The translations under genes and the position numbers were made by a program. Under the pieces are notes generated by a model. It made no database searches, had not been told where the DNA came from, and worked only from the letters and a program-made list of their open reading frames with translations. This document shows, one piece after another, positions 26,022-33,765 of a stretch of 64,000 bases of DNA (positions within the stretch are counted from its first letter, which is position 1; every line of letters begins with the position of its first letter). This stretch comes from Cryobacterium sp. PH31-O1 (GTDB lineage: Bacteria; Actinomycetota; Actinomycetes; Actinomycetales; Microbacteriaceae): assembly GCF_030063455.1 (NCBI RefSeq), contig NZ_JASITB010000004.1:248001-312000 (forward strand), read 5' to 3'.

Positions 26022-26984
26022 ATGAGCGCATCGGGTGGGAACAAGGCAATCGTCGCGGCATTCGCGGCAAATTTGGGCATCGCCGTCACCAAGTTCGTAG
26101 CCTGGGCCTTTTCCGGCTCCTCGTCCATGCTCGCCGAAGGGGTGCACTCAGTAGCGGATGCCGGCAACCAGCTGCTCCTGCTGCTGGGCGGTCGCAAGGC
26201 CAAGAAGCGGGCCGATCTGGAGCATCCGTTCGGCTATGGACGGGAACGTTACGTCTACGCCTTCGTGGTGTCGATCATCCTGTTCTCGATCGGCGGAGTG
26301 TTCTCGCTCTACGAGGGCTTCGACAAGTTGCAGCACCCGCATCCGTTGGAGAACGCCTGGTTGCCGATTCTGGTGCTCGCCATCGCGATGGTTCTCGAAG
26401 GATTCTCGCTCCGTACCGCCATTCGGGAGTCGAACCACACCCGCGGCACGCAAACCTGGGTGCAGTTCATCCGCCACGCCAAGGCGCCTGAGTTGCCGGT
26501 CGTGCTGCTCGAAGATGTCGCGGCCCTCACCGGCCTCGCCTTCGCTTTCGTGGGCGTCGGCCTGACCGTCATCACCGATGAACCGATCTGGGACGCCATC
26601 GGAACGCTCTTCATTGGCGCCCTGCTCGTTTTGGTCGCGATCATTCTCGGCATCGAGACCAAGAGCCTGCTGGTGGGTGAGGGGGCCAGCAAGAAGGACC
26701 TCGACGCGATCGAAGCGGCCATTCTCGACGGCCCGGAGACCAAACGCATCATTCACCTCAAGACGCTGTACCTCGGCCCGGATGAGATTCTGGTCGGTGC
26801 CAAGCTCGCTTTCGACGGCGAGCACCGCTTTGCCGACGTCGCCGCCGACATCGATGCCGTCGAATCCCGCATTCGCGCCGCGGTACCGCTCGCCCGCACG
26901 ATCTATCTCGAGCCCGATATCTTCTTCGACGCGACGCGAGCCAACCCGCCGACCGACGCCTTCGTGATCAAAGGACTGGAGTAG
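26022..26984 (+). CDS. Cation diffusion facilitator family transporter
   Basis: A 320-residue metal/H+ antiporter of the CDF family. About six hydrophobic segments are followed by a cytosolic C-terminal domain (from about residue 210). The metal-site signature in TM2 is EGVHSVADAGNQ, with His42 and Asp46 and the downstream HPFGYGRERYVYAF. TM5 carries LLEDVAALTGLAF (E/D site). The substrate is most often Zn2+, Mn2+ or Fe2+ and cannot be fixed here. It converges with tadA, 3 bp apart. Confidence 0.88.
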   Translation: MSASGGNKAIVAAFAANLGIAVTKFVAWAFSGSSSMLAEGVHSVADAGNQLLLLLGGRKAKKRADLEHPFGYGRERYVYAFVVSIILFSIGGVFSLYEGFDKLQHPHPLENAWLPILVLAIAMVLEGFSLRTAIRESNHTRGTQTWVQFIRHAKAPELPVVLLEDVAALTGLAFAFVGVGLTVITDEPIWDAIGTLFIGALLVLVAIILGIETKSLLVGEGASKKDLDAIEAAILDGPETKRIIHLKTLYLGPDEILVGAKLAFDGEHRFADVAADIDAVESRIRAAVPLARTIYLEPDIFFDATRANPPTDAFVIKGLE

Positions 26985-26987
26985 AAG

Positions 26988-27455
26988 TCAGCGGCGGGCG
27001 GGATCGTCGAAGAACGCTCGCAGGATCTCGCCGCACTCGGTGTCGTTGACCCCGGCGAATACCTCGACGCGGTGGTTGAGTCGGCGGTCTCGCAGCACGT
27101 CGTAAACGGATCCGGCCGCTCCGGCTTTCTCGTCCCAGGCGCCGAACACGACGGTGGGCAGCCGCGCGGCGAGAATGGCGCCAGCGCACATGACGCAGGG
27201 TTCAAGCGTGACGATCAAGGTGGCGCCGGTCAGGTGCCAGTCGCCGGTGTGCGCGGCGGCCTGCCGAATGGCGACGACCTCGGCGTGCAGGGTGGGGTCT
27301 TGGTGCAGTTCGCGTTCGTTCCGGCCCCGGCCGATCACAACGCCTGCAGCGTCGACGATGACGGCTCCGACGGGGACGTCGTCGGATTTCAAGGCCGCGC
27401 GCGCCTCGGCCAGGGCGAGCAGCATCCACTCAGTGTGCTGATCTCGTGCGCGCAT
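26988..27455 (-). CDS. tadA: tRNA adenosine(34) deaminase
   Basis: A 155-residue zinc-dependent deaminase. The catalytic HAE (57-59) and the zinc ligands PCVMC (86-90) are intact; TadA makes inosine at the wobble position of tRNA-Arg(ACG). The ATG at 27453-27455 is preceded by GAGGTGA, which favours it over starts further upstream. A role as a general nucleoside deaminase cannot be excluded, but the length and motif spacing fit TadA. It is divergent from upp. Confidence 0.87.
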   Translation of the reverse strand: MRARDQHTEWMLLALAEARAALKSDDVPVGAVIVDAAGVVIGRGRNERELHQDPTLHAEVVAIRQAAAHTGDWHLTGATLIVTLEPCVMCAGAILAARLPTVVFGAWDEKAGAAGSVYDVLRDRRLNHRVEVFAGVNDTECGEILRAFFDDPARR

Positions 27456-27487
27456 CTGTGTCACCTCAAACCGTGGGAGTGCTCTAG

Positions 27488-27493
27488 TAGAAT
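27488..27493 (+). promoter_or_regulatory. -10 element of a leaderless upp promoter
   Basis: TAGAAT ends 7 nt before the upp ATG and no ribosome site is present, so transcription would begin at or next to the start codon. Confidence 0.55.
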
Positions 27494-27500
27494 TGAGCCT

Positions 27501-28133
27501 ATGCGAGTCCATGTTGCCGACCACCCGCTCATCACGCACAAGCTGACCGTGCTTCGCGATAAGGACACGCCGTCGCCGCTGTTCAGATCGCTCGTCGAGG
27601 AGCTCATGACGCTGCTCGCCTACGAGGGCACGCGCGGCGTGCGCGTCGAGGCGGTCACCGTGCAGACGCCTGTATCGGCCGCCCAGGGTGTGCGCATCAG
27701 CGACCCGAAGCCGCTCGTCGTACCGATACTGCGCGCCGGTCTCGGCATGCTCGAGGGCATGGTGAAGCTGCTGCCGACCGCCGAGGTCGGATTTCTCGGC
27801 ATGGCGCGCAACGAAGAGACGCTGCAGCCCACGACCTACGCTGAGCGCCTGCCCGATGATCTGTCCGATCGGCAGTGCTTCGTGCTCGACCCGATGCTCG
27901 CCACCGGCGGTTCACTCATTGCCGCCATTAACTTTCTGTTCGACCGTGGCGCGGTCGACGTGACGGCCATCTGCATCCTTGCCGCGCCGGAAGGCCTCGC
28001 CGCCGTCGAAAAAGCCCTGGCCGGCCGGGAAGTAACCATCGTGCTTGGCTCGGTGGACGAGAAGCTCAACGAGCAGGGCTATATCGTGCCCGGTCTCGGC
28101 GACGCCGGAGACCGTCTGTACGGGCTGGTCTGA
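27501..28133 (+). CDS. upp: Uracil phosphoribosyltransferase
   Basis: A 210-residue pyrimidine salvage enzyme making UMP from uracil and PRPP. The PRPP-binding loop appears as [16 protein letters not shown], and the uracil-binding C-terminus as [15 protein letters not shown]. The ATG at 27501 gives the standard length; the reading frame is open far upstream but that part overlaps tadA antisense and lacks family similarity. The gene is probably leaderless, with TAGAAT 7 nt upstream of the start. Confidence 0.93.
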   Translation: MRVHVADHPLITHKLTVLRDKDTPSPLFRSLVEELMTLLAYEGTRGVRVEAVTVQTPVSAAQGVRISDPKPLVVPILRAGLGMLEGMVKLLPTAEVGFLGMARNEETLQPTTYAERLPDDLSDRQCFVLDPMLATGGSLIAAINFLFDRGAVDVTAICILAAPEGLAAVEKALAGREVTIVLGSVDEKLNEQGYIVPGLGDAGDRLYGLV

Positions 28134-28338
28134 CGATCTGACCCAACGCACCCGGCCAAACGCGCGCAGGTTCTGCGACCGGAAACACGTTAGACCGGGT
28201 TCGGATCAATAATCTTTGACAAATGTAGATTTCCGCACGGAAAATTTCACAAAGGCGTGGTTGTGCGTGGAATCGTCTAAATGCACGTGGCCGCGCGAAC
28301 GTGATGCGCGTCATCCGAAGACATACCGCGACATCGAA

Positions 28339-28368
28339 TTGACACACGGCGTCACATTCCGGTTTACT
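28339..28368 (+). promoter_or_regulatory. Promoter of the Cys-rich leader peptide
   Basis: TTGACA (28339-28344) and TTTACT (28363-28368) are 18 bp apart; the -10 ends 7 nt before the leader ATG at 28376, so the leader would be made from a leaderless transcript. Confidence 0.6.
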
Positions 28369-28375
28369 CACAGTT

Positions 28376-28480
28376 ATGACAACTAGCGCACGCCCCCTGA
28401 CCTCCCTCGAGGCCCCCGGGACTGCCGCCATGATGATGGCCGGCACCCCCGCCATCAGCTGTTGCCGAATGTGCCGCTAA
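28376..28480 (+). CDS. 34-residue Cys-rich leader peptide
   Basis: A 35-codon ORF starting MTTSARPLTSLEAP and ending ISCCRMCR-stop. Three Cys codons in the last six positions, followed 24 bp later by a 7-bp perfect stem, look like a ribosome-mediated attenuator sensing cysteine (or cysteinyl-tRNA) supply. Poly-Cys upstream ORFs of this kind are known in Actinobacteria ahead of sulfur genes. The next gene here is a winged-helix regulator, not a sulfur enzyme, which makes the target unclear. A near-consensus promoter sits at exactly leaderless distance. Confidence 0.5.
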   Translation: MTTSARPLTSLEAPGTAAMMMAGTPAISCCRMCR

Positions 28481-28503
28481 CCGAGACTCTCCTCCGCGTC
28501 CCT

Positions 28504-28530
28504 GCCTGACTCACCTCTAAAGGGTCAGGC
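28504..28530 (+). promoter_or_regulatory. Hairpin downstream of the leader peptide
   Basis: GCCTGAC (28504-28510) and GTCAGGC (28524-28530) pair perfectly across a 13-nt loop. No U-run follows, so it may be an attenuator or an mRNA-stability element rather than a simple terminator. Confidence 0.45.
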
Positions 28531-28658
28531 CGACGCCCCGCGTGCTTGTTTGAAGCACTCGACCTCCGGCCCTGCGGGCCATCCGGAGCTTCCACGGACG
28601 AAAATCGCGCTATCGCGCATCCGTCGGGCTCCCTACGATCGAACAGTCAAGGACCCCC

Positions 28659-29363
28659 ATGTCTCTCGCACATATCCACACCACTCGCCCCACCCCGTTC
28701 AACAGCCCGGCGCGAACCCTGGCCCCGCCGGTTGCCACCCCCCGCATTCGCGCCGTACCGACCGGCACCGAGGCTCGCGGCTTCGTGCTCTACGTCGGCA
28801 TCGACGAAGCCAAGGCGGCCGCAGCCGGCACAAGCCTGAATCGCATCGTTGAGGCGCTCAAGGCCCTCGCCGCCAACATCGCCCCCTCAGCGGAAACGTA
28901 CGCCGCCGTCGCCCTGGCGCCCGAAGGTGCCGGAGGCCGTGACGTCGACGTCGTGCGGCTCGCCCTGCAGGACCCGGCCGCTCTGGCTGCGCACCGCGCC
29001 GAGCCGGAGGAACTGGACCGTGCCCAAAGCGGCGTCGTCGTGGACATCTCCCGTAAACGCGTCATTCTCGACAACGAGACGGCCGCTCTGACCTACAAGG
29101 AGTTCGAGCTGCTGCAATACCTGGTACTGCGCGAGGGGCGCACGATCGATCGCGCGGAGATCATTGCCTCACTGTGGAACTCCGCCGACGATGAAGACAC
29201 CCCAAACGAACGAACCATCGACGTGCACGTTCGTCGCCTGCGCTCCAAGCTCGGCCGCTACGAAGATATCGTGCGCACGGTGCGCGGAGTCGGCTACCGT
29301 TTCGACCGTCACGCCGACGTCGCCATCCGCCAGTCGAGTACGCCGAGTCCCGACCTGTTCTAG
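28659..29363 (+). CDS. Winged-helix (OmpR-type DNA-binding) regulator without receiver domain
   Basis: A 234-residue protein. The C-terminal half (about 125-220) is a clear OmpR/PhoB effector domain: LTYKEFELLQYLVLREGRTIDRAEI, then NERTIDVHVRRLRSKLGRYEDIVRTVRGVGYRF. The N-terminal half is not a receiver domain; it lacks the phospho-acceptor Asp and reads like an unrelated alpha/beta segment (FVLYVGIDEAKAAAAG). So it is an orphan DNA-binding protein, not part of a two-component pair. The 525-bp upstream region contains a Cys-rich leader ORF with its own promoter and hairpin, which may control this gene. Confidence 0.8.
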   Translation: MSLAHIHTTRPTPFNSPARTLAPPVATPRIRAVPTGTEARGFVLYVGIDEAKAAAAGTSLNRIVEALKALAANIAPSAETYAAVALAPEGAGGRDVDVVRLALQDPAALAAHRAEPEELDRAQSGVVVDISRKRVILDNETAALTYKEFELLQYLVLREGRTIDRAEIIASLWNSADDEDTPNERTIDVHVRRLRSKLGRYEDIVRTVRGVGYRFDRHADVAIRQSSTPSPDLF

Positions 29364-29785
29364 ACCGCCCGCGACGGTGTGGTGACGCGCAGGCATGATG
29401 CCGACCAGGTGTGATGCCGCGCATGCCGGGGCCAGTGTGTCCGGTAACCGTGGGCCGGTAAACACGGGCCGGTAAACACGGGCTGTTAAATGTGATTGAG
29501 GGCCAGTCGCAGAGGCTACGACTGACCCTCTTCCCTTGCACCAAGAGTGTCCTGCAATCACATTTCACGTCGTCCGCCACAGCAAACGGTTGACGCACCT
29601 AAAACATATAACGAATAGGTAACGGGCGCCACCTTTCGTCACGAAAATCACCTGCGAGTTTCATGCCAAGTTTCTGCTGTTGCCCGCTCGAGCGAATGCA
29701 GCCCCACTGCTCGCCCGGTGGCCGCCGGCCTCCCCGAGTCTCTATTCTTGGAGAACGACGTGGTGCATGAGGCAAGGAGCCGCAG
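29364..29785. other. Intergenic region with tandem repeat and terminator
   Basis: No gene visible. It contains two adjacent copies of GGGCCGGTAAACAC (29452-29465, 29466-29479) with degenerate copies at both sides, and a hairpin at 29500-29528. One CCGCGCATG (29418-29426) is present without a start codon after it. Confidence 0.6.
29500..29528 (+). terminator. Probable terminator of the winged-helix regulator gene
   Basis: GGGCCAGTCG and CGACTGACCC form a 10-bp stem with one mismatch and a 9-nt loop, followed by TCTTCCCTT. Confidence 0.55.
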
Positions 29786-30247
29786 GTGGTAGATCGAACG
29801 GTCGCGGTGGGCGCATGGGAATCCCTGTTTCGGGCCCAGGTGGCCATCATGCGCAGTCTGGCGGCGAATTTTCCCTCCAAGGAAATCTCACTCAACGAGT
29901 ACGACGTGATGTTCAACCTGTCTCGGCAGCCGGACCGGCGCATCCGCTTGCGTGAACTCAACCAGCACGTGCTGTTGACCCAACCGAGCGTGAGTCGGCT
30001 TGTCGACCGGCTCGTCTCTCGCGGATACCTGCACAAGCACACCGACCCGACCGACGGGCGCGGCGCCATCGTCGAGCTCACAGATGCGGGGCTCGCCCTG
30101 TTTCGGCGGGTGGCCGTCGACCACATGGGTTCGATTGCCACGCGCATCGGCGAAACCCTCAGCGAAATTGAGCTGGAACAGCTGACCGTGCTTTGCGACA
30201 AGCTGCGCGCTGACTGCCCGGGAGATGATTCAACGCCCCTCGCGTAA
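29786..30247 (+). CDS. MarR-family transcriptional regulator
   Basis: A 153-residue winged-helix protein. The recognition region reads IRLRELNQHVLLTQPSVSRLVDRLVSRGYL, followed by the wing TDPTDGRGAIVELTDAGLALF, which is the MarR signature. Long helices at both ends form the dimer interface. The start is GTG at 29786 behind GGAGCCGCAGG. The ligand and targets are unknown; the downstream SDR gene (30500) is a possible target but is separated by 252 bp. Confidence 0.85.
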   Translation: MVDRTVAVGAWESLFRAQVAIMRSLAANFPSKEISLNEYDVMFNLSRQPDRRIRLRELNQHVLLTQPSVSRLVDRLVSRGYLHKHTDPTDGRGAIVELTDAGLALFRRVAVDHMGSIATRIGETLSEIELEQLTVLCDKLRADCPGDDSTPLA

Positions 30248-30499
30248 CCCGGGGATACGGGCGATGGAACGAGGGCCCTACCCCTCGTCCCACCGAGGCA
30301 GTCCCTCGCAGGAATGCCTTCCTCACCGGGCGCCCGAACATTGCCAGGTGAGAAACTCAGACGCAAGCACGTATCGGATTTGGGAATCAAAACGAATACA
30401 GACTAGTGAGTTCTACTCACGTCTGCCGATGCTATCCCAGCTTGGGGGTGGAAAGCCTAATCTTGCGCAACCACACAGCATCCCGCCTACGCTGAAGGC

Positions 30500-31198
30500 A
30501 TGACTTCCCTCACCGGCTCCTCTATCCTCGTCGTCGGCGCCACCGGGGGGCTGGGCCGAGAAATATCACAGATTCTCAACGCGGAGGGAGCCCTGCTCAC
30601 CCTGCACGGACGCACGCCCGAGCGCATAACCGATCTGGGCATTCCAGCGGCGAGGGTCACTGGCGACCTGCTTGAGCCGGAGACGGCCGCCCAACTCGTC
30701 GCAGCCGCGCTGAACGCGCACGGGCGCCTCGATGGCGTTGTCAACGCGGCCGGAGTAGTGGCGTTCGGGCCGATGGCGGAGGTCTCGGACGACACGATCG
30801 ACATTCTGATGGCGGTGAACGCCTCGGCGCCGATTCGTTTGCTCCGCGCCGCCCATCCCGCCCTGATCGAGTCCTCTGGCAATCATCGTGATCCTTTCTT
30901 TCTGACGCTCAGCGGTGTCGTCAGCGAGAGCCCGACCGCGAACATGGCGGCCTACTCGGCGTCCAAAGCCGCACTCGCGGCGTTTGCGAAAGCGGCCGGG
31001 CGTGAACTGCGGCGGGACGGCATCCGCTTCGTTGATGCCCGACCGGGCCACACCGAAACCGGACTCGCCACTCGGCCCATCCAGGGTTTCGCGCCGCGAC
31101 TGCCGGCCGGCTACAGCCCAGCGGATGTCGCCCGTCGCATTGTGGACGCGATCATCTCCGGCGAGCGCGACCTGCCGAGCACCGCCTTCGCATCGTAA
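30500..31198 (+). CDS. Short-chain dehydrogenase/reductase
   Basis: A 232-residue SDR-family oxidoreductase. The cofactor-binding motif is VVGATGGLGREI near the N-terminus, VNAAGVV follows in the middle, and the catalytic YSASK is at about 155-159 with Ser upstream in LTLSGVVSE. The protein is slightly shorter than classical SDRs. The substrate cannot be inferred. It converges with the photolyase gene, with 12 bp between the stops. Confidence 0.85.
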   Translation: MTSLTGSSILVVGATGGLGREISQILNAEGALLTLHGRTPERITDLGIPAARVTGDLLEPETAAQLVAAALNAHGRLDGVVNAAGVVAFGPMAEVSDDTIDILMAVNASAPIRLLRAAHPALIESSGNHRDPFFLTLSGVVSESPTANMAAYSASKAALAAFAKAAGRELRRDGIRFVDARPGHTETGLATRPIQGFAPRLPAGYSPADVARRIVDAIISGERDLPSTAFAS

Positions 31199-31210
31199 CG
31201 GACCGCTTCG

Positions 31211-32674
31211 CTACCAGTCGGTGCGCTCGCGCTCCTGCGCGACGACCGCGTCGCGGTCCACGAGACGCCGCAGGCCGGCGAGAGGCTGAGCCATTCGATG
31301 ATTGCCGCGGATGCGCGGCTCGACGCGATCCAGGAACGCCCAGTACCCGGCAGTGAACGGGCAGGCCTCCGGTCCCAGCCGGATCTTGGGATTGAACCGG
31401 CAGCTCCCGCAGAAATCGGTCATTTTCGAGATATACGCGCCGCCGGAGGCGTACGGCTTCGTCGCGACGATTCCACCGTCGGCGTGCTGGGACATGCCAA
31501 CGACATTGGCTGGCATGACCCACGGCGTTCCGTCGACAAAGGCATTGATGAACCAATCCGACAGCGCCGAAGGTTCGTACCCGCGCTGCAACGACCAGTT
31601 GCCCAGAATCATGAGCCGCTGAATGTGATGCACCCATCCGGTACGGGATACCTCATCGAGCACGTGGCTCAGGCACCGCGCTTCGACGGCGTCACCGTTC
31701 AACTCCCGAAAAGCCCGCGGAAGCGGCTCGTGGGCAGCTAGAAAATTGCTCTGCGCGACGTAGTTCTCTCCGAGGTGCCAGTACAGGTGCCAGACCCAGT
31801 CCCGCCACCCCATGACTTGGCGCACCACGGCTTCGGCGCTGGGCAGCGACGCCTGGCCCAAGTGAAAGGCCGCGACGACCGCGTCGACGACTTCCTGCGG
31901 ATGCAGCAAGCCCAGGTTGAGCGGAACGCTCAGCCGCGAGTGGGCCATCGTGCTGTCCCCGATCAGCGATGCGTCCTCGAAGGGCCCGAAGTCTGGCAGC
32001 CGTGTCTCGATGAAATCGTCGAGCGCCGCGAGCGCTTCCGCGCGGGTAGCGGCGAACCGGCGCGGGCCGTCCTCTCCGATCAGGTGCACCCGCCCCTCGG
32101 CAACGAGACGGTCGAGGTCTCGTCGCACCTCCTCGTCAATGTCATCTTCGATGGGAGCCCACGGATCGGGCAGGCCGAGACCGACCGCATTCTTCGGAGG
32201 CGGCTGCCGGTTGTCATGATCGAAGTTGAAGCGTCCACCCTCGGGCTCCGGGCCTCGCATGAGTATTCCCGTGCTCGTACGCACGTGCCGGTAGAACTGT
32301 TCCATCACGAGGCGGGACGCGGGCCGGCCGCCGGCCCAGCTGGCGAAATCGTGCTCGCTCGTTACGAACCCTCGGCTGGGCAGAACGGATGCCCCGAGCT
32401 CGGCTACCAGTGCCCGCGCACCCCACGAGGTGGGATTGATCACCTCGAGGTCACGGCCTCGGAGCACGTCACGGTAATGTTCGGCCTGCAGAAACTCGAC
32501 GCGATTACCCAGCTCCCGCGCGCGATGGCGCAGTGCGCTGAGAATGAGGTGGGCTTTGGCGCGGTGGTAGGTGCGTCGCCCCAGTACGCCCGCCGCCTCA
32601 ACCAGCACGATCGGCCCACCGTCGTCGAAGTGAGGGCCGAGCTGATCGGCGAAGAGAAAACGCAGATGAGGCAT
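31211..32674 (-). CDS. FeS-type cryptochrome/photolyase (deoxyribodipyrimidine photolyase-related)
   Basis: A 487-residue protein of the FeS-BCP/CryPro group (prokaryotic photolyase-related). The N-terminal antenna domain begins LRFLFADQLGPHF. The C-terminal FAD domain carries GWVHHIQRLMILGN and, near the end, DFCGSCRFNPKIRLGPEACPFTAGYW, which supplies Cys ligands of the 4Fe-4S cluster together with an earlier Cys. Members repair (6-4) photoproducts or act as blue-light sensors. It is the last core gene before the tRNA attachment site. Confidence 0.85.
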   Translation of the reverse strand: MPHLRFLFADQLGPHFDDGGPIVLVEAAGVLGRRTYHRAKAHLILSALRHRARELGNRVEFLQAEHYRDVLRGRDLEVINPTSWGARALVAELGASVLPSRGFVTSEHDFASWAGGRPASRLVMEQFYRHVRTSTGILMRGPEPEGGRFNFDHDNRQPPPKNAVGLGLPDPWAPIEDDIDEEVRRDLDRLVAEGRVHLIGEDGPRRFAATRAEALAALDDFIETRLPDFGPFEDASLIGDSTMAHSRLSVPLNLGLLHPQEVVDAVVAAFHLGQASLPSAEAVVRQVMGWRDWVWHLYWHLGENYVAQSNFLAAHEPLPRAFRELNGDAVEARCLSHVLDEVSRTGWVHHIQRLMILGNWSLQRGYEPSALSDWFINAFVDGTPWVMPANVVGMSQHADGGIVATKPYASGGAYISKMTDFCGSCRFNPKIRLGPEACPFTAGYWAFLDRVEPRIRGNHRMAQPLAGLRRLVDRDAVVAQERERTDW

Positions 32675-32754
32675 AGCCTCAATTCTATCGAGCGCGCCTT
32701 CTTGAGCGCCGATGGCCTTTCACGTCGGCGCCAGGCAGGCCGGTGGGTTGAAGC

Positions 32755-32791
32755 CAAAAAAGCCCCGCCCGATGCAATGTCGAACGGGGCT
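32755..32791 (-). terminator. Terminator downstream of the tRNA 3' fragment
   Basis: On the minus strand AGCCCCG and CGGGGCT form a perfect 7-bp stem, followed by TTTTTT. It begins 8 bp after the 3' end of the tRNA fragment and is presumably the original terminator of the intact tRNA gene. Confidence 0.75.
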
Positions 32792-32798
32792 GAAGATG

Positions 32799-32835
32799 TG
32801 CGCCCGAAGGGATTCGAACCCCCAACCTTCTGATC
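32799..32835 (-). other. tRNA 3'-end fragment (probable tRNA-Arg), attachment site of an integrative element
   Basis: On the minus strand this 37-bp piece reads from the anticodon loop to the discriminator base: the 3' anticodon stem (ATCAGA), variable loop, the T arm with GGTTCGAATCC, the acceptor strand CGGGCGC and discriminator A. The 5' half (acceptor GCGCCCG, D arm) is missing; sequence diverges from the tRNA pattern at position 36. This is what integration into a tRNA gene leaves at one end. Identity as tRNA-Arg(ACG) rests on resemblance of the arms. No intact copy lies elsewhere in the window. Confidence 0.8.
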
Positions 32836-32848
32836 TAGGGTCGTGGTT

Positions 32849-32994
32849 TTCGCCACTATTCAACACCGATCAGCAGTGTTCAGGTTTCGGAGTCTCATCA
32901 GGCTTTTGTGGACTCCCGTTGCCGATTACGGCACTGGTCCGGGAGCCCCATAGTGGCGAACGCAATGTGGCGAATTGCGGGCCAAAGTGGCGAA
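32849..32994. repeat. GTGGCGAA repeats next to the attachment site
   Basis: Three direct copies of GTGGCGAA (32953-32960, 32967-32974, 32987-32994) and one inverted copy. The inverted copy is extended to a perfect 11-bp pair, TTCGCCACTAT (32849-32859) with ATAGTGGCGAA (32950-32960). The place and layout resemble integrase or excisionase arm sites. Confidence 0.6.
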
Positions 32995-33094
32995 CCGTCT
33001 TCGACATCGCCAGCTGCCCTCACGCGTACGATAGTAACCGAGGGATTCGAGCAGTGCGCCCGCCAACATCGGAAATCCAAGACCCAAAGCACCC

Positions 33095-33136
33095 TTTCAT
33101 ATAAATGCGGATGCCGTCTTCCGCATTTTTATGAAA
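33095..33136 (+). promoter_or_regulatory. 17-bp inverted repeat operator of the AbiE-like operon
   Basis: TTTCATATAAATGCGGA (33095-33111) and TCCGCATTTTTATGAAA (33120-33136) pair with one mismatch across 8 nt, ending 17 bp before the antitoxin ATG. AbiEi antitoxins repress their own operon by binding inverted repeats at this place. Confidence 0.7.
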
Positions 33137-33153
33137 TATGCAATGATGGTGCG

Positions 33154-33765
33154 ATGAAAAACGTGGAGATAGTCTGGCGCACGTTGGCCGACGCCGCGCT
33201 GGACGATCAACGAGACTGGGCCAGCATCGGCGCTATCGCCGACGCAGCTGCCGTAGCGCCGTCCACCACTCATCAGGCGCTAAGACGACTTCTCGACATC
33301 GGAGCTGTTCGCGCCAATTCGCGTCGCGGCTACACAGTCGTCTCGCCGGAAAAGCTTCTCGAAGCCTTCGCCGCCCACCGCAACCTGCGTGCCGACACAA
33401 TGGTGTCGACAACCCTGCTGGCTACCCAAAACCTACTTGACGACGTCGAGGTCGACTACGCACTGAGCGGCAGCACAGCTGCCGTCCACTACCTCGGTGG
33501 CCGCAACACTGTCGCCGATCTCGGCCGCCGGATCGTATACACCACCCGAGCACTTTCGGAGGCTGACTTTCCTGTGGGCGATGAAGTCATCATCCTCACC
33601 GAAGATCCAGTCGCGGCACGAACCTGGCGCTCCGGATACGCCAGCCTCGCGCAAACCTACGCCGACCTGTGGGCGAGCCCGGGATGGCAGGCGGCCGAGT
33701 TCACCCGGGCGCTGAAAGCACAACTATTCGCCGACGCCGATTGGGAGCAGCGCACCAGTGCCTAA
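33154..33765 (+). CDS. AbiEi-like antitoxin/autoregulator
   Basis: A 203-residue protein with an N-terminal winged-helix HTH (DWASIGAIADAAAVAPSTTHQALRRLLDIGAVRANSRRGYTVVSP) and a C-terminal domain resembling AbiEi-type antitoxins (YALSGSTAAVHYLGGRN). It overlaps the nucleotidyltransferase gene by 8 bp, the standard antitoxin-toxin order of type IV AbiE systems, in which the antitoxin represses the operon and counteracts the toxin without direct binding. The operator-like inverted repeat is directly upstream. A truncated copy of its first 16 codons lies at 61.6 kb. Confidence 0.72.
   Translation: MKNVEIVWRTLADAALDDQRDWASIGAIADAAAVAPSTTHQALRRLLDIGAVRANSRRGYTVVSPEKLLEAFAAHRNLRADTMVSTTLLATQNLLDDVEVDYALSGSTAAVHYLGGRNTVADLGRRIVYTTRALSEADFPVGDEVIILTEDPVAARTWRSGYASLAQTYADLWASPGWQAAEFTRALKAQLFADADWEQRTSA

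Noticed and set aside
29452..29490. CRISPR-like repeat
   Set aside because: The 14-bp units are directly adjacent without spacers, and no cas genes are present.
32712..33104. Plus-strand frame across the attachment site
   Set aside because: It reads through the tRNA fragment and the repeats; no ribosome site or domain.
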